DNA of 54,201 nucleotides from an uncultured Lachnospiraceae bacterium (GTDB lineage: Bacteria; Bacillota; Clostridia; Lachnospirales; Lachnospiraceae). The stretch is taken from assembly GCA_910579225.1 (NCBI GenBank), contig CAJTTI010000007.1:93517-147717 (forward strand), in the 5' to 3' direction. Both the position numbers and the translations under genes were made by a program. Below are positions 40,776 to 49,124 of the stretch, piece after piece (position 1 is the first letter of the stretch; each line of letters opens with the position of its first letter). Below the pieces are notes generated by a model. That model did not search any database, was not told the DNA's origin, and was given only the letters and a program-made list of their open reading frames with translations.

Positions 40776-41699
40776 TTATTCCGCTTGTGTATCTGCTTGG
40801 GGCTGTACACTGCCATCCGGCGGATTAATCTCTTCCTGTGGAACTGCGCTTGCTGCTTCCTCCGAGTTTCCCCCAACTGTGTCGAATGCCTCCCCTTCTC
40901 CGGTAACCAGAACATTTCCTGCATCCATACTGTTGGTAAATTCATCATAATAGTCATTCATGGACTTAATATCCGCGCCCTGATCTATAATAACAAATTC
41001 TACCCTTCGGTTCCTGGCTCTGCCCTCACTGGTATCATTACTGCTCACCGAGCGGTACTGACCATAACTCAAACCTACCAGCTTGCTTGGATCCATGATG
41101 TCTTTCTCCTGAATATATGCTGCCACTTCCGCAGATCTCATGGCAGACAAGATCCGGTCCGTCCTGGGGTTGTTTTCTCTGTCTGGATTTGCCTGGGCCG
41201 TATGTCCCATAATATCAATCTGCGCAATACTTCCTTCATACTGACTCAACACATTGCACAGAACATCCAGAATCATAATTGCTTCCTCTGTCAGATTGGA
41301 ACGGTTTCCTTCAAAGAATGCCTGCTTATCAAATACCAGGAATGTATACCCGTCTTCTCTGGAGATACTTACGCCTTCAATTCCGCTGCCGTTTAACGCC
41401 TCCATCAAAGCCACATACAGCTCATCCGGATTCTCCGGGTCAGAGATCGTCTCATCAAATTCCAGATTACCGGATACGTCATACTCGCCGTCCGAAATCT
41501 CCTCATTCACCGCAATCTGAGGCGTATCATCAGAACTGGGAAAGATACTTTTAACAAAAATCTCCCACTTCTGCTGGTTTAAAGTCGACATGGAATACAG
41601 CATAACGAAGAAACACAGAAGGAGTGTGACCATGTCGCCATAAGTATCCATCCAGCTTCCGCAGTCTTCACCGCCCCCGCCTTTTTTCCGTCTGCTCAT
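40776..41699 (-). CDS. motB: Flagellar stator protein MotB
   Basis: Seen: 307 residues. A single membrane segment with ion-binding D22 in YGDMVTLLLCFFVMLYS and a C-terminal OmpA-like peptidoglycan-binding domain (about 130-240, IMGHTAQANPDRENNPRTDR and SYGQYRSVS). The acidic tail after 250 is rich in Glu and Pro. The ATG overlaps the motA stop (ATGA). Known: MotB anchors the stator to the wall and carries the ion-binding Asp; H+ versus Na+ coupling cannot be told reliably. Confidence 0.95.
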   Translation of the reverse strand: MSRRKKGGGGEDCGSWMDTYGDMVTLLLCFFVMLYSMSTLNQQKWEIFVKSIFPSSDDTPQIAVNEEISDGEYDVSGNLEFDETISDPENPDELYVALMEALNGSGIEGVSISREDGYTFLVFDKQAFFEGNRSNLTEEAIMILDVLCNVLSQYEGSIAQIDIMGHTAQANPDRENNPRTDRILSAMRSAEVAAYIQEKDIMDPSKLVGLSYGQYRSVSSNDTSEGRARNRRVEFVIIDQGADIKSMNDYYDEFTNSMDAGNVLVTGEGEAFDTVGGNSEEAASAVPQEEINPPDGSVQPQADTQAE

Positions 41700-42511
41700 G
41701 CCGCGCCTCCTTCACTGCCTCCGCCTTCTCCTGCCTTCAAAAGGAGTTTCTTTTGCTGTGACTGCTTCAGGCAGGACAACAGATGTTCGCGCAGGAACTT
41801 GGGATTCTCGCCAGCCTGAATCCCCATGATTCCTTCAATAACAGTCATGCAATACAATTCTTCCTCCGCCTGGCGGACACGAAGTTTCTTTGCAATGGGC
41901 TGAAAGAACAAGTTAGCAAAAAGGCTTCCATAAAAGGTAGTGATCAATGCCACACTCATATCCTGTCCTAAAGTACTGGCCCCGCCTCCGCCGTCCAGGT
42001 TCATTCCTTTCAGCATGTTAATCAAACCTACCAGAGTACCAACCATACCAAATGCCGGACAGTAAGACGACGCTTTTTCATATATACCAGCCGCCTCATC
42101 ATGTCTTGCAATCATATCATCCATCTGCTTTTCCAGCATGGACCTGACCTTATCCGGATCGTTGGCATCTACAATCATCAGAACACTCTGTTTCAAAAAG
42201 GGGTCTTTAATCTCTGCCGCTTTTTCCTCCAGAGCCAACAGACCGCTCTGCCTTGCAAGCATGGCCAGATCCACCAGTTCTTCCACCAGCTTGGGTATCG
42301 CAAATTTCTTTCCTCTGGTCAATACCATCAAATGTTTCGGTATATCCTTCAGGATACGTAACGGATAACTGGCCAGCACCGCTGCGACCGTTCCACCCAG
42401 CACCAGCGCCAAACTCTGCGGATCCCAGAAATTGCCAAGTTTTGAGGTCCCGATTCCCCACACGACCAGTCCCATACCCAACACCATACCGAGAAGTGTT
42501 GTTACATCCAT
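41696..42511 (-). CDS. motA: Flagellar stator protein MotA
   Basis: Seen: 271 residues, four membrane segments and the cytoplasmic loop between 2 and 3 with the charged residues that act on FliG (for example RSMLEKQMDDMIARHDEAAG). The start region includes LGMGLVVWGIGTSKLGNFWDP. The C-terminal core has TLGQDMSVALITTFYGSLFAN, a stator hallmark. AAGGAGG precedes the ATG. Known: MotA5-MotB2 stator drives rotation. Confidence 0.95.
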   Translation of the reverse strand: MDVTTLLGMVLGMGLVVWGIGTSKLGNFWDPQSLALVLGGTVAAVLASYPLRILKDIPKHLMVLTRGKKFAIPKLVEELVDLAMLARQSGLLALEEKAAEIKDPFLKQSVLMIVDANDPDKVRSMLEKQMDDMIARHDEAAGIYEKASSYCPAFGMVGTLVGLINMLKGMNLDGGGGASTLGQDMSVALITTFYGSLFANLFFQPIAKKLRVRQAEEELYCMTVIEGIMGIQAGENPKFLREHLLSCLKQSQQKKLLLKAGEGGGSEGGAA

Positions 42512-42546
42512 CTTCTTATTCCTCCTTGCTCCATATCAGCAATTTG

Positions 42547-42747
42547 TTATTTATCTTTGCTGTCCGGTGTAATACAACTGTGATAGAATGCCTGCAACTG
42601 TTCTACCACTGATTCTGCTGTATCTTTCACCAGATAGTAATAGCCGTTCATCATCTTGATCTTCGTCTCCGGTATGGACTCCATTGACTCAATCTGCAAT
42701 ATATTCAAATAAAGTACTTCACCACTCAACCTCGTTACCCTGATCAT
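42547..42747 (-). CDS. flbD: FlbD-family flagellar protein
   Basis: Seen: 66 residues from an ATG at 42747 with TAGGAGAG upstream: start MIRVTRLSGEVLYLN is typical of FlbD/SwrD. The frame stays open upstream to an ATG that overlaps the flgE stop (42891), which would add 48 Arg-rich residues; I prefer 42747. Known: homologue SwrD raises motor torque in Bacillus subtilis and stands in the same place next to motA-like genes or fliL. The spacer holds a strong hairpin. Confidence 0.88.
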   Translation of the reverse strand: MIRVTRLSGEVLYLNILQIESMESIPETKIKMMNGYYYLVKDTAESVVEQLQAFYHSCITPDSKDK

Positions 42748-42787
42748 ATCTCTCCTACCACCTTCCGTACTCCAGGCAGGCACAGAG

Positions 42788-42817
42788 CCATAGGAGGAGA
42801 CATTCTCCTCCATATGG
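42788..42817 (-). repeat. Strong hairpin in the flgE-flbD spacer
   Basis: GGAGGAGA (42793-42800) pairs with TCTCCTCC (42804-42811), extended by CCATA with TATGG around one bulged base. It lies between the flgE stop and the flbD start and on the minus strand holds a GGAGGAG sequence that resembles a ribosome binding site. Confidence 0.8.
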
Positions 42818-42890
42818 ATCCTCGCCCTGCGGGCCTCACGGGCCCTGTCCATGATCTTCTGGTCGGCGCTACGTCTCGCCCGCCGTGCCA

Positions 42891-43904
42891 TTAACGTTTC
42901 ATACTAATGAGATCGGACAGGATCTCATCACTGACGGTAATAATCTTCGAGTTAGCCTGGAAACCTCTCTCTGCCATAATCATCTCTGAAAACTCTACTG
43001 CCATATCTACGTTGGAAGCCTCCAGATATCCAGGCATCAGAGAGCCTCTGCCGTCTCCGGCCACATTAACGCTGCATCGACCGGTATTGTCTCTGCCGGA
43101 TGCTTTGTAGTAGCCGTTACCGTCTTTCGTCAGACCTTCCTGGTTCTGAAACGTGGCAACCGCAACGCTTCCGATAGTAACGGTACGGCTGACCATTGAC
43201 TTATTGCCAGCAGCATCTGTTACTTCAGCCTGTATGGTTACCTCAATATTACCAGCTTTATTGATCTTAACATTTTTTGCCTCCAAAGCCGTATTGGCTG
43301 CAGTCTGAGGAGTATTGGCATCAATGTCGTTGATCGTAATTGTTACATCTCCGGTCTGATTAACTTCTACTTTGCTCGGCACACGAATCGGCTCCATCTT
43401 TGTGAGCGTATCTCCCGAATCATCTGCCATGCGCCGGAAACCATATACAAAGTTACCATTACCATCCACCATATAGCCGTTACTGTCAATCCGGAAGTTT
43501 CCGACTCTTGTATAGTCAAAGTCTCCTCCTTTGACCAGGTTGGTATCATCCGCTCCTGCAGCATTAAGGCCATCAATCGGGTCTTTGCTCACTTTCGTAA
43601 CAAAGAATCCCTCTCCGTCAATGGAAGCCTGGAAACCGCCCACATAGGTCGCCGTACTTCCCGTCATATCCATGGAAATCGTTCCCATCAAAGAGCCATA
43701 ACCATACTGAGCCGCATTGACACCGCCGGCAGAGTCCGTACCGTTTGTCGACGCAGTTGAGGTCTGATACATGGTATCCTTAAACGTATAACTCTGTGAT
43801 TTATAACCAACCGTATTGACGTTGGCAATGTTGTTTCCGATGACATCCAGTTTCTGCTGATGACCCCGAAGTCCTGCCACAGCTGCATTCATTGCTCTTA
43901 ACAT
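42891..43904 (-). CDS. flgE: Flagellar hook protein FlgE
   Basis: Seen: 337 residues from the ATG at 43904 (AAAGGA about ten bases upstream); the frame is open further but the typical start MLRAMNAAVAGL is here. Axial motif LDVIGNNIANVNTVGYK and C-terminal ASNVDMAVEFSEMIMAERGFQANSK family pattern, of which EFSEMIMAERGFQANSK is typical. A middle region (about 215-275) is variable. Known: forms the hook; length set by FliK. Confidence 0.93.
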   Translation of the reverse strand: MLRAMNAAVAGLRGHQQKLDVIGNNIANVNTVGYKSQSYTFKDTMYQTSTASTNGTDSAGGVNAAQYGYGSLMGTISMDMTGSTATYVGGFQASIDGEGFFVTKVSKDPIDGLNAAGADDTNLVKGGDFDYTRVGNFRIDSNGYMVDGNGNFVYGFRRMADDSGDTLTKMEPIRVPSKVEVNQTGDVTITINDIDANTPQTAANTALEAKNVKINKAGNIEVTIQAEVTDAAGNKSMVSRTVTIGSVAVATFQNQEGLTKDGNGYYKASGRDNTGRCSVNVAGDGRGSLMPGYLEASNVDMAVEFSEMIMAERGFQANSKIITVSDEILSDLISMKR

Positions 43905-43993
43905 ATATTCAATGTCCTTTCTTTTCCATTCTTCCGTCCATCTGTCCCCTGTCAGTCGGGCAGGGGGCAAAAGCATCCTCACAAGAGGGCCTG

Positions 43994-44374
43994 CTACATC
44001 AGGACGGCACTGTCAATATTCGTAAATACCCGTTCCTTCATGTCGCTCTGGGACATGGTAGTCACCACGGTATTGTTGGGCACATTGACAATAAACACTC
44101 CCTGAGCCCCGATCACCGCCACATCTTTGGCCCCTTTCTTCCTGGCCCCTTCCACGGCGTGTTCCAGATCGCTCATGAGCTGACTGTCAAATGCAATCCC
44201 CCGTTCATTCATACGTTTTGCGGCATGTTTGGAAAAGTTCAGACCTTCCCTGGCCTGTTCCTGGAGCAGCCTGCCAAAAGCCGGCTGGTTCACTTTACTG
44301 CCTGCCGTACTCGTGTCATTAGAAACCGCACCGATCCGTCCGCTCTCTAAACCCTGAACTCCATTCATCTCCAT
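43994..44374 (-). CDS. Flagellar operon protein (TIGR02530-like)
   Basis: Seen: 126 residues with NFSKHAAKRMNERGI (about 46-60), the mark of a conserved Firmicutes family found next to flgD and flgE, and a later GVFIVNVPNNTVVTTM. Known: no function assigned with certainty; gene place suggests a role in hook building. The ATG at 44374 follows GAAGGG. It lies between flgD and flgE as in other members. Confidence 0.88.
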   Translation of the reverse strand: MEMNGVQGLESGRIGAVSNDTSTAGSKVNQPAFGRLLQEQAREGLNFSKHAAKRMNERGIAFDSQLMSDLEHAVEGARKKGAKDVAVIGAQGVFIVNVPNNTVVTTMSQSDMKERVFTNIDSAVLM

Positions 44375-44439
44375 ATGTATTCCCTTCTTCCAAAAAACGT
44401 CTGCCTTCTCTTATCTACGTTCCTTCGTCCGTCTTTCGG

Positions 44440-45024
44440 TTACACGGCCGGATCCCCGGAAGCACCTTCGTCCTTACCGTCTCCTTCCACGGCTCCGCCT
44501 TCCCCTTCGCCTTCTACTTTGTCTCCGTCCTCTCCGTCTTCATCCGGATTTTCCGGCTCTGCGTAAGGATCAGGAATCCTTCCCACTCCAAGTACATGGG
44601 CCAGGGGATATTCTTTCTTATCGCCTTCCACCTTCAGGACAGGACTGCCGTTTACGAAGCTGATGTACTCCACCTTCGCATACTTTACGCCCACAGGCAC
44701 GTCAATACCGCCTTGTTCCTCTGTGACTGCAACCGTGATCTCCTGACCAATCAGTCCCGCCGCATAGGTCTGGGCTGTGACGTTCGTTGAGGTATCAATT
44801 GCCGTTGTCATGGAACTCATGGCCTGCATCATACCCATCTGGGTCAGCTGGGCCATCATCTCACTGGTTTCCATGGGATTACTCGTATCCTGATTCTGAA
44901 GCTGCGTTGCAAGCAGCTTAAAGAAGTCGGTCATGGACAGTGTATTCTTCTCATTCGCTTCCACCGTATATCCCTGCAGGTTATAGGCGTCATTTGTTCC
45001 GCTGACACTCAATGCGTCTGCCAT
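44440..45024 (-). CDS. flgD: Flagellar hook-cap protein FlgD with acidic tail
   Basis: Seen: 194 residues, start with FFKLLATQLQNQDTSNPMET, the FlgD signature (about 34-53). The last 45 residues are mostly Asp, Glu, Gly and Pro, with DEDGEDGDKVEGEGEGG. Known: FlgD caps the growing hook and controls FlgE addition. The acidic tail is not in the well known FlgD proteins; function unknown. Confidence 0.92.
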   Translation of the reverse strand: MADALSVSGTNDAYNLQGYTVEANEKNTLSMTDFFKLLATQLQNQDTSNPMETSEMMAQLTQMGMMQAMSSMTTAIDTSTNVTAQTYAAGLIGQEITVAVTEEQGGIDVPVGVKYAKVEYISFVNGSPVLKVEGDKKEYPLAHVLGVGRIPDPYAEPENPDEDGEDGDKVEGEGEGGAVEGDGKDEGASGDPAV

Positions 45025-45068
45025 CGCTTTTCTTCCTTTCTGTTTTCAGATTATCTGCAGAACCTGTA

Positions 45069-46226
45069 TCAAACAAGTCCCAGCCGAAGCTGCTGTGCAA
45101 AAGACTCCGTCTCATGACATTCTTCTTCCCTGTGCTGCTTCTGTTCTTCCTGACCGCCGCGGCTGCCCTGATGTCCTTCATACTGCTCCTGCTGCTGCGG
45201 TTCCGGTTGCTGCGTATAGATCACCGTCTCTTCTCCCGTCCGCTCCTTTAAAATCGCCGCGATCTCCGATGCTTTCTCATTCAGGAGTTCCAGCGTCTTT
45301 GGATTGGATGCCAGAATCGACACAGATGCACGGCCTGCCTCATATTCCACCCGGATTGTAAGTTTACCAAGAGATACAGGTTCCAGTTCCACCGTCAAGG
45401 TCTGACTGCCTGTGGTCTGTCCGGAAGACATGGCCTTTGAAAGCTCCTGCGGAAGTTCTTCCACAGTCGACTTCATTACTGTTCCTTCTGTTCTGTCTGC
45501 CGCTGCAGGCAGTTCAGATTTTGCGGACACCTGAGTCTGATGCACCATACCATAAGAAACTTCCGTTTCTGATCCTTCGCTTTGAGGCACCTCCTCTTTC
45601 ACTCCGGATAAAGGTTCTTGAGACTTCTTCGTATTTTCCGGCCCTGTATACGCCGTTTCTTTACTGGCTTCCCCGGAATCCATGGGCATTTCCTGCCGGT
45701 TTTCTTTTGCTTCTGCCTCCTGCACCACCGGCTGCTGTACTGCCGGCTCTGCCATAGCCACAGGCATCTTTTCTTCACCGGTACTGTCTGTCTGCACCAT
45801 CCCCGGCATAACTGCATCTGTCTTCTCTGCCGTCCACTCCACAGGGAGCTCGCCAACGGCAACCACAGCTTCCGCTTCCGCTACCGCCTCCATCTGCACT
45901 GGCTGTTCCTGCCACCCGGGAGTCACAACCATACTCTGCGCTGCCAGATTCATGGCTACCTGCTCCATAGCCGCCTGCTGTACATCGTCTTCCGGCATTT
46001 GGGCTTCTTCCGGCACTTTCTCAGCTTCTTCCTTTGTACCGGACGCCATATCTTTTACTGGCTTCTCCGATTCGTCTGTCTTCGGCTGTTCTTTTGACTC
46101 AGACACTTCCTGTTTCTGTTGAAGCATCTTAAGAAATCCGTCGTCAAAGCCTGCATTCTGTACAGAGCGAGACTTTGTGCCTGCAGACATTCTGCCCGGC
46201 ATCTGCAGATTTGCAATTTTCTCCAT
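45069..46226 (-). CDS. fliK: Flagellar hook-length control protein FliK
   Basis: Seen: 385 residues, mostly low-complexity Glu/Gln/Pro/Val-rich sequence, and a C-terminal hook-length domain (about 270-340) with LTVELEPVSLGKLTIRVEYE, the FliK core. The last 45 residues are Gln/Glu-rich. AAAGGAGG precedes the ATG. Known: FliK measures the hook and triggers the FlhB switch. The long disordered part fits a ruler. Confidence 0.92.
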   Translation of the reverse strand: MEKIANLQMPGRMSAGTKSRSVQNAGFDDGFLKMLQQKQEVSESKEQPKTDESEKPVKDMASGTKEEAEKVPEEAQMPEDDVQQAAMEQVAMNLAAQSMVVTPGWQEQPVQMEAVAEAEAVVAVGELPVEWTAEKTDAVMPGMVQTDSTGEEKMPVAMAEPAVQQPVVQEAEAKENRQEMPMDSGEASKETAYTGPENTKKSQEPLSGVKEEVPQSEGSETEVSYGMVHQTQVSAKSELPAAADRTEGTVMKSTVEELPQELSKAMSSGQTTGSQTLTVELEPVSLGKLTIRVEYEAGRASVSILASNPKTLELLNEKASEIAAILKERTGEETVIYTQQPEPQQQEQYEGHQGSRGGQEEQKQHREEECHETESFAQQLRLGLV

Positions 46227-46244
46227 TCATTTCCTCCTTTCTGA

Positions 46245-46440
46245 TTAAAGTTCCGCCTGCGCGCTTCTAACACCTTATGCCCAGAGACGTTTTCTCCCGC
46301 CTTCGGCTTCCTAAAACATCTCTGCGTGTTATCCGCACTTCGGCTGTTTTAAAGTTCCGCCTGCGCGCTTCTAACACCTTATGCCCAGAGACGTTTTCTC
46401 CCGCCTTCGGCTTCCTAAAACATCTCTGCGTGTTATCCGC
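46245..46440 (-). repeat. Perfect 92-bp direct repeat in the fliJ-fliK spacer
   Basis: Copies at 46245-46336 and 46349-46440 are identical and are separated by 12 bases (period 104). Each can fold, minus strand, as CAGAGATGTTTT with AAAACGTCTCTG (one wobble), extended by TAACAC with GTGTTA, with GCC/GGC in the loop. The rest of the spacer (46441-46506) holds a small hairpin CAGTC/GACTG after fliJ and nothing else that I recognise. No gene fits in this 280-base region. Confidence 0.9.
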
Positions 46441-46506
46441 GCCGGCCTATCAATATATATAATCATCAGTCCCCTGTTTGGTGACTGCGATTATCCATTT
46501 TATGTA

Positions 46507-46965
46507 TCAGCCCCTGTGCTGATGCCTAATTCTCAGAGCCGTATTAGAGACAAACTCCTCAATAAACATCTCGTCTGCCTTTGCGGCCGCCTTTTGATAT
46601 TCTTTTAATTTTCTGTCTTTCAGCTTCTCATAGCGCGAGGTGTCTACTTTTGCTTCAATCACCTCCTGCTTCTTGGCATCTTCCTGCCTCCGAAGCACAT
46701 TCAGGCGCTCTTTCTCCTCATCAATGATCTCTTCCATACGTCCGATGCACAGATCGAACAAACGATAGTTCTCTATGGTGGCTCCTGCCGCCTTCACTTC
46801 ATCAAATCCGCTTTCATAACCTGTCAGCTCCTGCTTCAAACCGCGGATCTGCTCCTGTTTTTTATTTACATTCTGGATAATCACTGCATGTTCCGTCTTC
46901 AGATTATCAAGTACCTGCGTCTTATAATCAAGCACTGTCTCCAGTCTGTACGCAAATCTCTTCAA
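46507..46965 (-). CDS. fliJ: Flagellar export chaperone FliJ
   Basis: Seen: 152 residues, almost all coiled coil, rich in Lys, Glu and Gln, with start FAYRLETVLDYKTQ, which is typical of FliJ. I choose the TTG at 46965 since GGAGG stands ten bases upstream; an ATG at 47001 would overlap fliI by 17 bases. Known: FliJ binds FliI and FlhA and helps couple export to the proton gradient. It follows fliI directly. Confidence 0.88.
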   Translation of the reverse strand: MKRFAYRLETVLDYKTQVLDNLKTEHAVIIQNVNKKQEQIRGLKQELTGYESGFDEVKAAGATIENYRLFDLCIGRMEEIIDEEKERLNVLRRQEDAKKQEVIEAKVDTSRYEKLKDRKLKEYQKAAAKADEMFIEEFVSNTALRIRHQHRG

Positions 46966-46984
46966 TCTTCTGCTCCCTCCATTA

Positions 46985-48286
46985 TCAGCCTGCAATCGCA
47001 CTCATAATCCGCAGGGTATCTTCATAAGAAAAACGCTCTCCTATTCCCTGCTGCAGGAAGGCGTTGATATCATTAATCTTGGTAACAGCTTCATCCAATG
47101 CGGGATTTGTTCCTCTTTTATAAGCACCTATAGAGATCAGATCCGAATTCTTCTGGTAGATTCCAAGAAGATTCCGAAGTCTGGACGCAAGTTTCTGATG
47201 TTCCGGAGAGACAATCTCCACCATCAGACGAGAAATACTGGCCCCAATATCAATGGCCGGAAAATGATTTTCATTGGCCAACTGTCTGCTCAGGACAATA
47301 TGCCCATCAAGGATACCTCTCACCGTATCAGAGATCGGTTCATTCGTATCGTCACCCTCCACAAGCACAGTATAAACTCCTGTAATGGAGCCTTTATCAA
47401 AATTCCCGCTCCGCTCCAGAAGCTTTGGAAACTCCGCATAGATTGAAGGCGTATAACCTCTTGCAATGGGCGGCTCCCCAATCGCAAGCCCAATCTCTCG
47501 CTGAGCCATGGCATATCTGGTCAGGGAATCCATCATCAAAAGTACATCATAACCCTGATCTTTGAAATACTCTGCAATTGTAGTCGCTACTAAAGGACAT
47601 TTCATGCGAAGCATGGCCGGCTGATCGGACGTTGCAACCACCAGCACGGAACGCTTCATTCCTTCCTCACCCAAGTCCTTTTCTATAAACTCCAGGACTT
47701 CCCTGCCACGCTCTCCCACCAAAGCGATTACGTTGATATCTGCTTTCACATTCTTGGCAATCATGCCCATCAGCGTACTTTTTCCCACACCGGAACCGGC
47801 AAAGATTCCGATTCTTTGTCCTTTTCCAATGGTATTCAGGCCGTCAATAGCCTTGACTCCAAACTCCAGCCGGTCTCTGATGGGCGGACGGGCCAAAGGA
47901 TTGATGTAAGGGCTGTTAACCGTATAATACCTGACAGATTGAAAACCTTCCTTGCCGTCGATAGGCTCCCCCAGCGCATTGATGATTCTTCCACGCAGAA
48001 AATCCCCCACCGGCACCTTCAGCCTCCGCCTGGTATTCCTGACAAAACTGCCAGACGCAATACCGCTTGTAGCCTCATAGGTCATGAGCTGAATCTTCCC
48101 GTCTTTAAATCCCACGACCTCAGCCGGCATCTGACGATTCTGCTCTTCATTATAGATCATAACAATATCACCGATGCTAGAACGACCCCCGGAAGCCTCC
48201 ATAGACATTCCCACTACATTTTCAATTTTTCCAATATGGCTGATGGTTTCAGATTTACTGATCAGCTGCGGTATCTTCTCAAACAT
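46985..48286 (-). CDS. fliI: Flagellum-specific export ATPase FliI
   Basis: Seen: 433 residues. Walker A AGSGVGKS at 163-170, Walker B VLLMMDSLTRYA, and the signature PSIYAEFPKLLERSG, all like the F1-ATPase beta subunit family. Known: hexameric ATPase that handles export substrates with FliH and FliJ. The gene begins three bases after the fliH stop. Confidence 0.96.
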   Translation of the reverse strand: MFEKIPQLISKSETISHIGKIENVVGMSMEASGGRSSIGDIVMIYNEEQNRQMPAEVVGFKDGKIQLMTYEATSGIASGSFVRNTRRRLKVPVGDFLRGRIINALGEPIDGKEGFQSVRYYTVNSPYINPLARPPIRDRLEFGVKAIDGLNTIGKGQRIGIFAGSGVGKSTLMGMIAKNVKADINVIALVGERGREVLEFIEKDLGEEGMKRSVLVVATSDQPAMLRMKCPLVATTIAEYFKDQGYDVLLMMDSLTRYAMAQREIGLAIGEPPIARGYTPSIYAEFPKLLERSGNFDKGSITGVYTVLVEGDDTNEPISDTVRGILDGHIVLSRQLANENHFPAIDIGASISRLMVEIVSPEHQKLASRLRNLLGIYQKNSDLISIGAYKRGTNPALDEAVTKINDINAFLQQGIGERFSYEDTLRIMSAIAG

Positions 48287-48289
48287 CCA

Positions 48290-49054
48290 TTATACTCTCA
48301 CATTTTCCAGGATATCCTTAATATTCTCTATCTGTGTATTCACACTAACATCTACAATCTCTTCTGGCATCTCTATAATGCAATTGCCATTGTCTTCCTT
48401 GTCCATAACAATAAACTTTATGTTATCAGACAGATGAGACAATTCATCAATGATATCGGCATCGGCCTCCATCATCATGTCATAATCGCTTTTATCTATG
48501 TAGATCTTAACCCAGGCAGTTTTTTTCAACTTTTCTGTAGCTGATATAATCATCTGCCGGATCACTTCTCCACTGGAACGAAGGCTAATCTGAATGACTT
48601 TCTCGCCGATAGCAATGGCACAATCTTTCAATTCGTCCAGATAATTACGCAGACATCGCTCCTTTGCAGTCTCTACAGACTGCAAAGCCTTCCTCATATC
48701 CTCCTGAAAAGCAAAAAGCTGCTTCTCATACTCCATCCGGCACTCGCCTTCTGCACGCCTTCTGCTTTCTTCATATCCGGTACTGTAACCGGCCCGGTAT
48801 CCGGCTTCCCGGGCAGCTTCGTATTCCTCTTCTGCCCGCTTTTGGGCCTCCGCCAACAGTTCTTCTGCTTCCTGCCTCGCTTCTTCCAGAATCAGACGGG
48901 CTTCTTCTCCCACATTGTCCTCTTCCTCACCGTTCTCCCCTTCAGGAACATCCAGAAGCTCTTCTCCCTCCATCCAGCCCGGCTCCGCAGAAGTACCATC
49001 CGGATTTACCCGGGGAAATACTGCTCTTTCTGCTTCCGACGTCAGTTTGATCAC
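48290..49054 (-). CDS. fliH: Flagellar assembly protein FliH (start uncertain)
   Basis: Seen: 254 residues from the only ordinary start codon, a GTG at 49054, with no good ribosome binding site. The frame is open further up and codes for SNRVIKNTG, which looks like the conserved FliH N-terminus, but there only ATT (49117) or CTG (49087) could start. Central Glu/Ala/Arg coiled coil with AGYRAGYSTGYEESRR, and C-terminal FliH domain. Known: FliH regulates FliI and links it to the C-ring. Confidence 0.88.
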   Translation of the reverse strand: MIKLTSEAERAVFPRVNPDGTSAEPGWMEGEELLDVPEGENGEEEDNVGEEARLILEEARQEAEELLAEAQKRAEEEYEAAREAGYRAGYSTGYEESRRRAEGECRMEYEKQLFAFQEDMRKALQSVETAKERCLRNYLDELKDCAIAIGEKVIQISLRSSGEVIRQMIISATEKLKKTAWVKIYIDKSDYDMMMEADADIIDELSHLSDNIKFIVMDKEDNGNCIIEMPEEIVDVSVNTQIENIKDILENVRV

Positions 49055-49124
49055 TGTCTCTGTGGGCGGAACATATGGTTCAATCAGACTGCCACCGGAA
49101 ATACCTGTATTTTTAATAACCCGA

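Noticed and set aside
46245..46440. CRISPR array
   Set aside because: Only two copies, too long and with a 12-base spacer; no cas genes nearby.
46277..46462. Small plus-strand open frames with repeated MPRDVFSRLRL-type start
   Set aside because: They come only from the 92-bp repeat; the 104-base period is not a multiple of three and there is no ribosome binding site.
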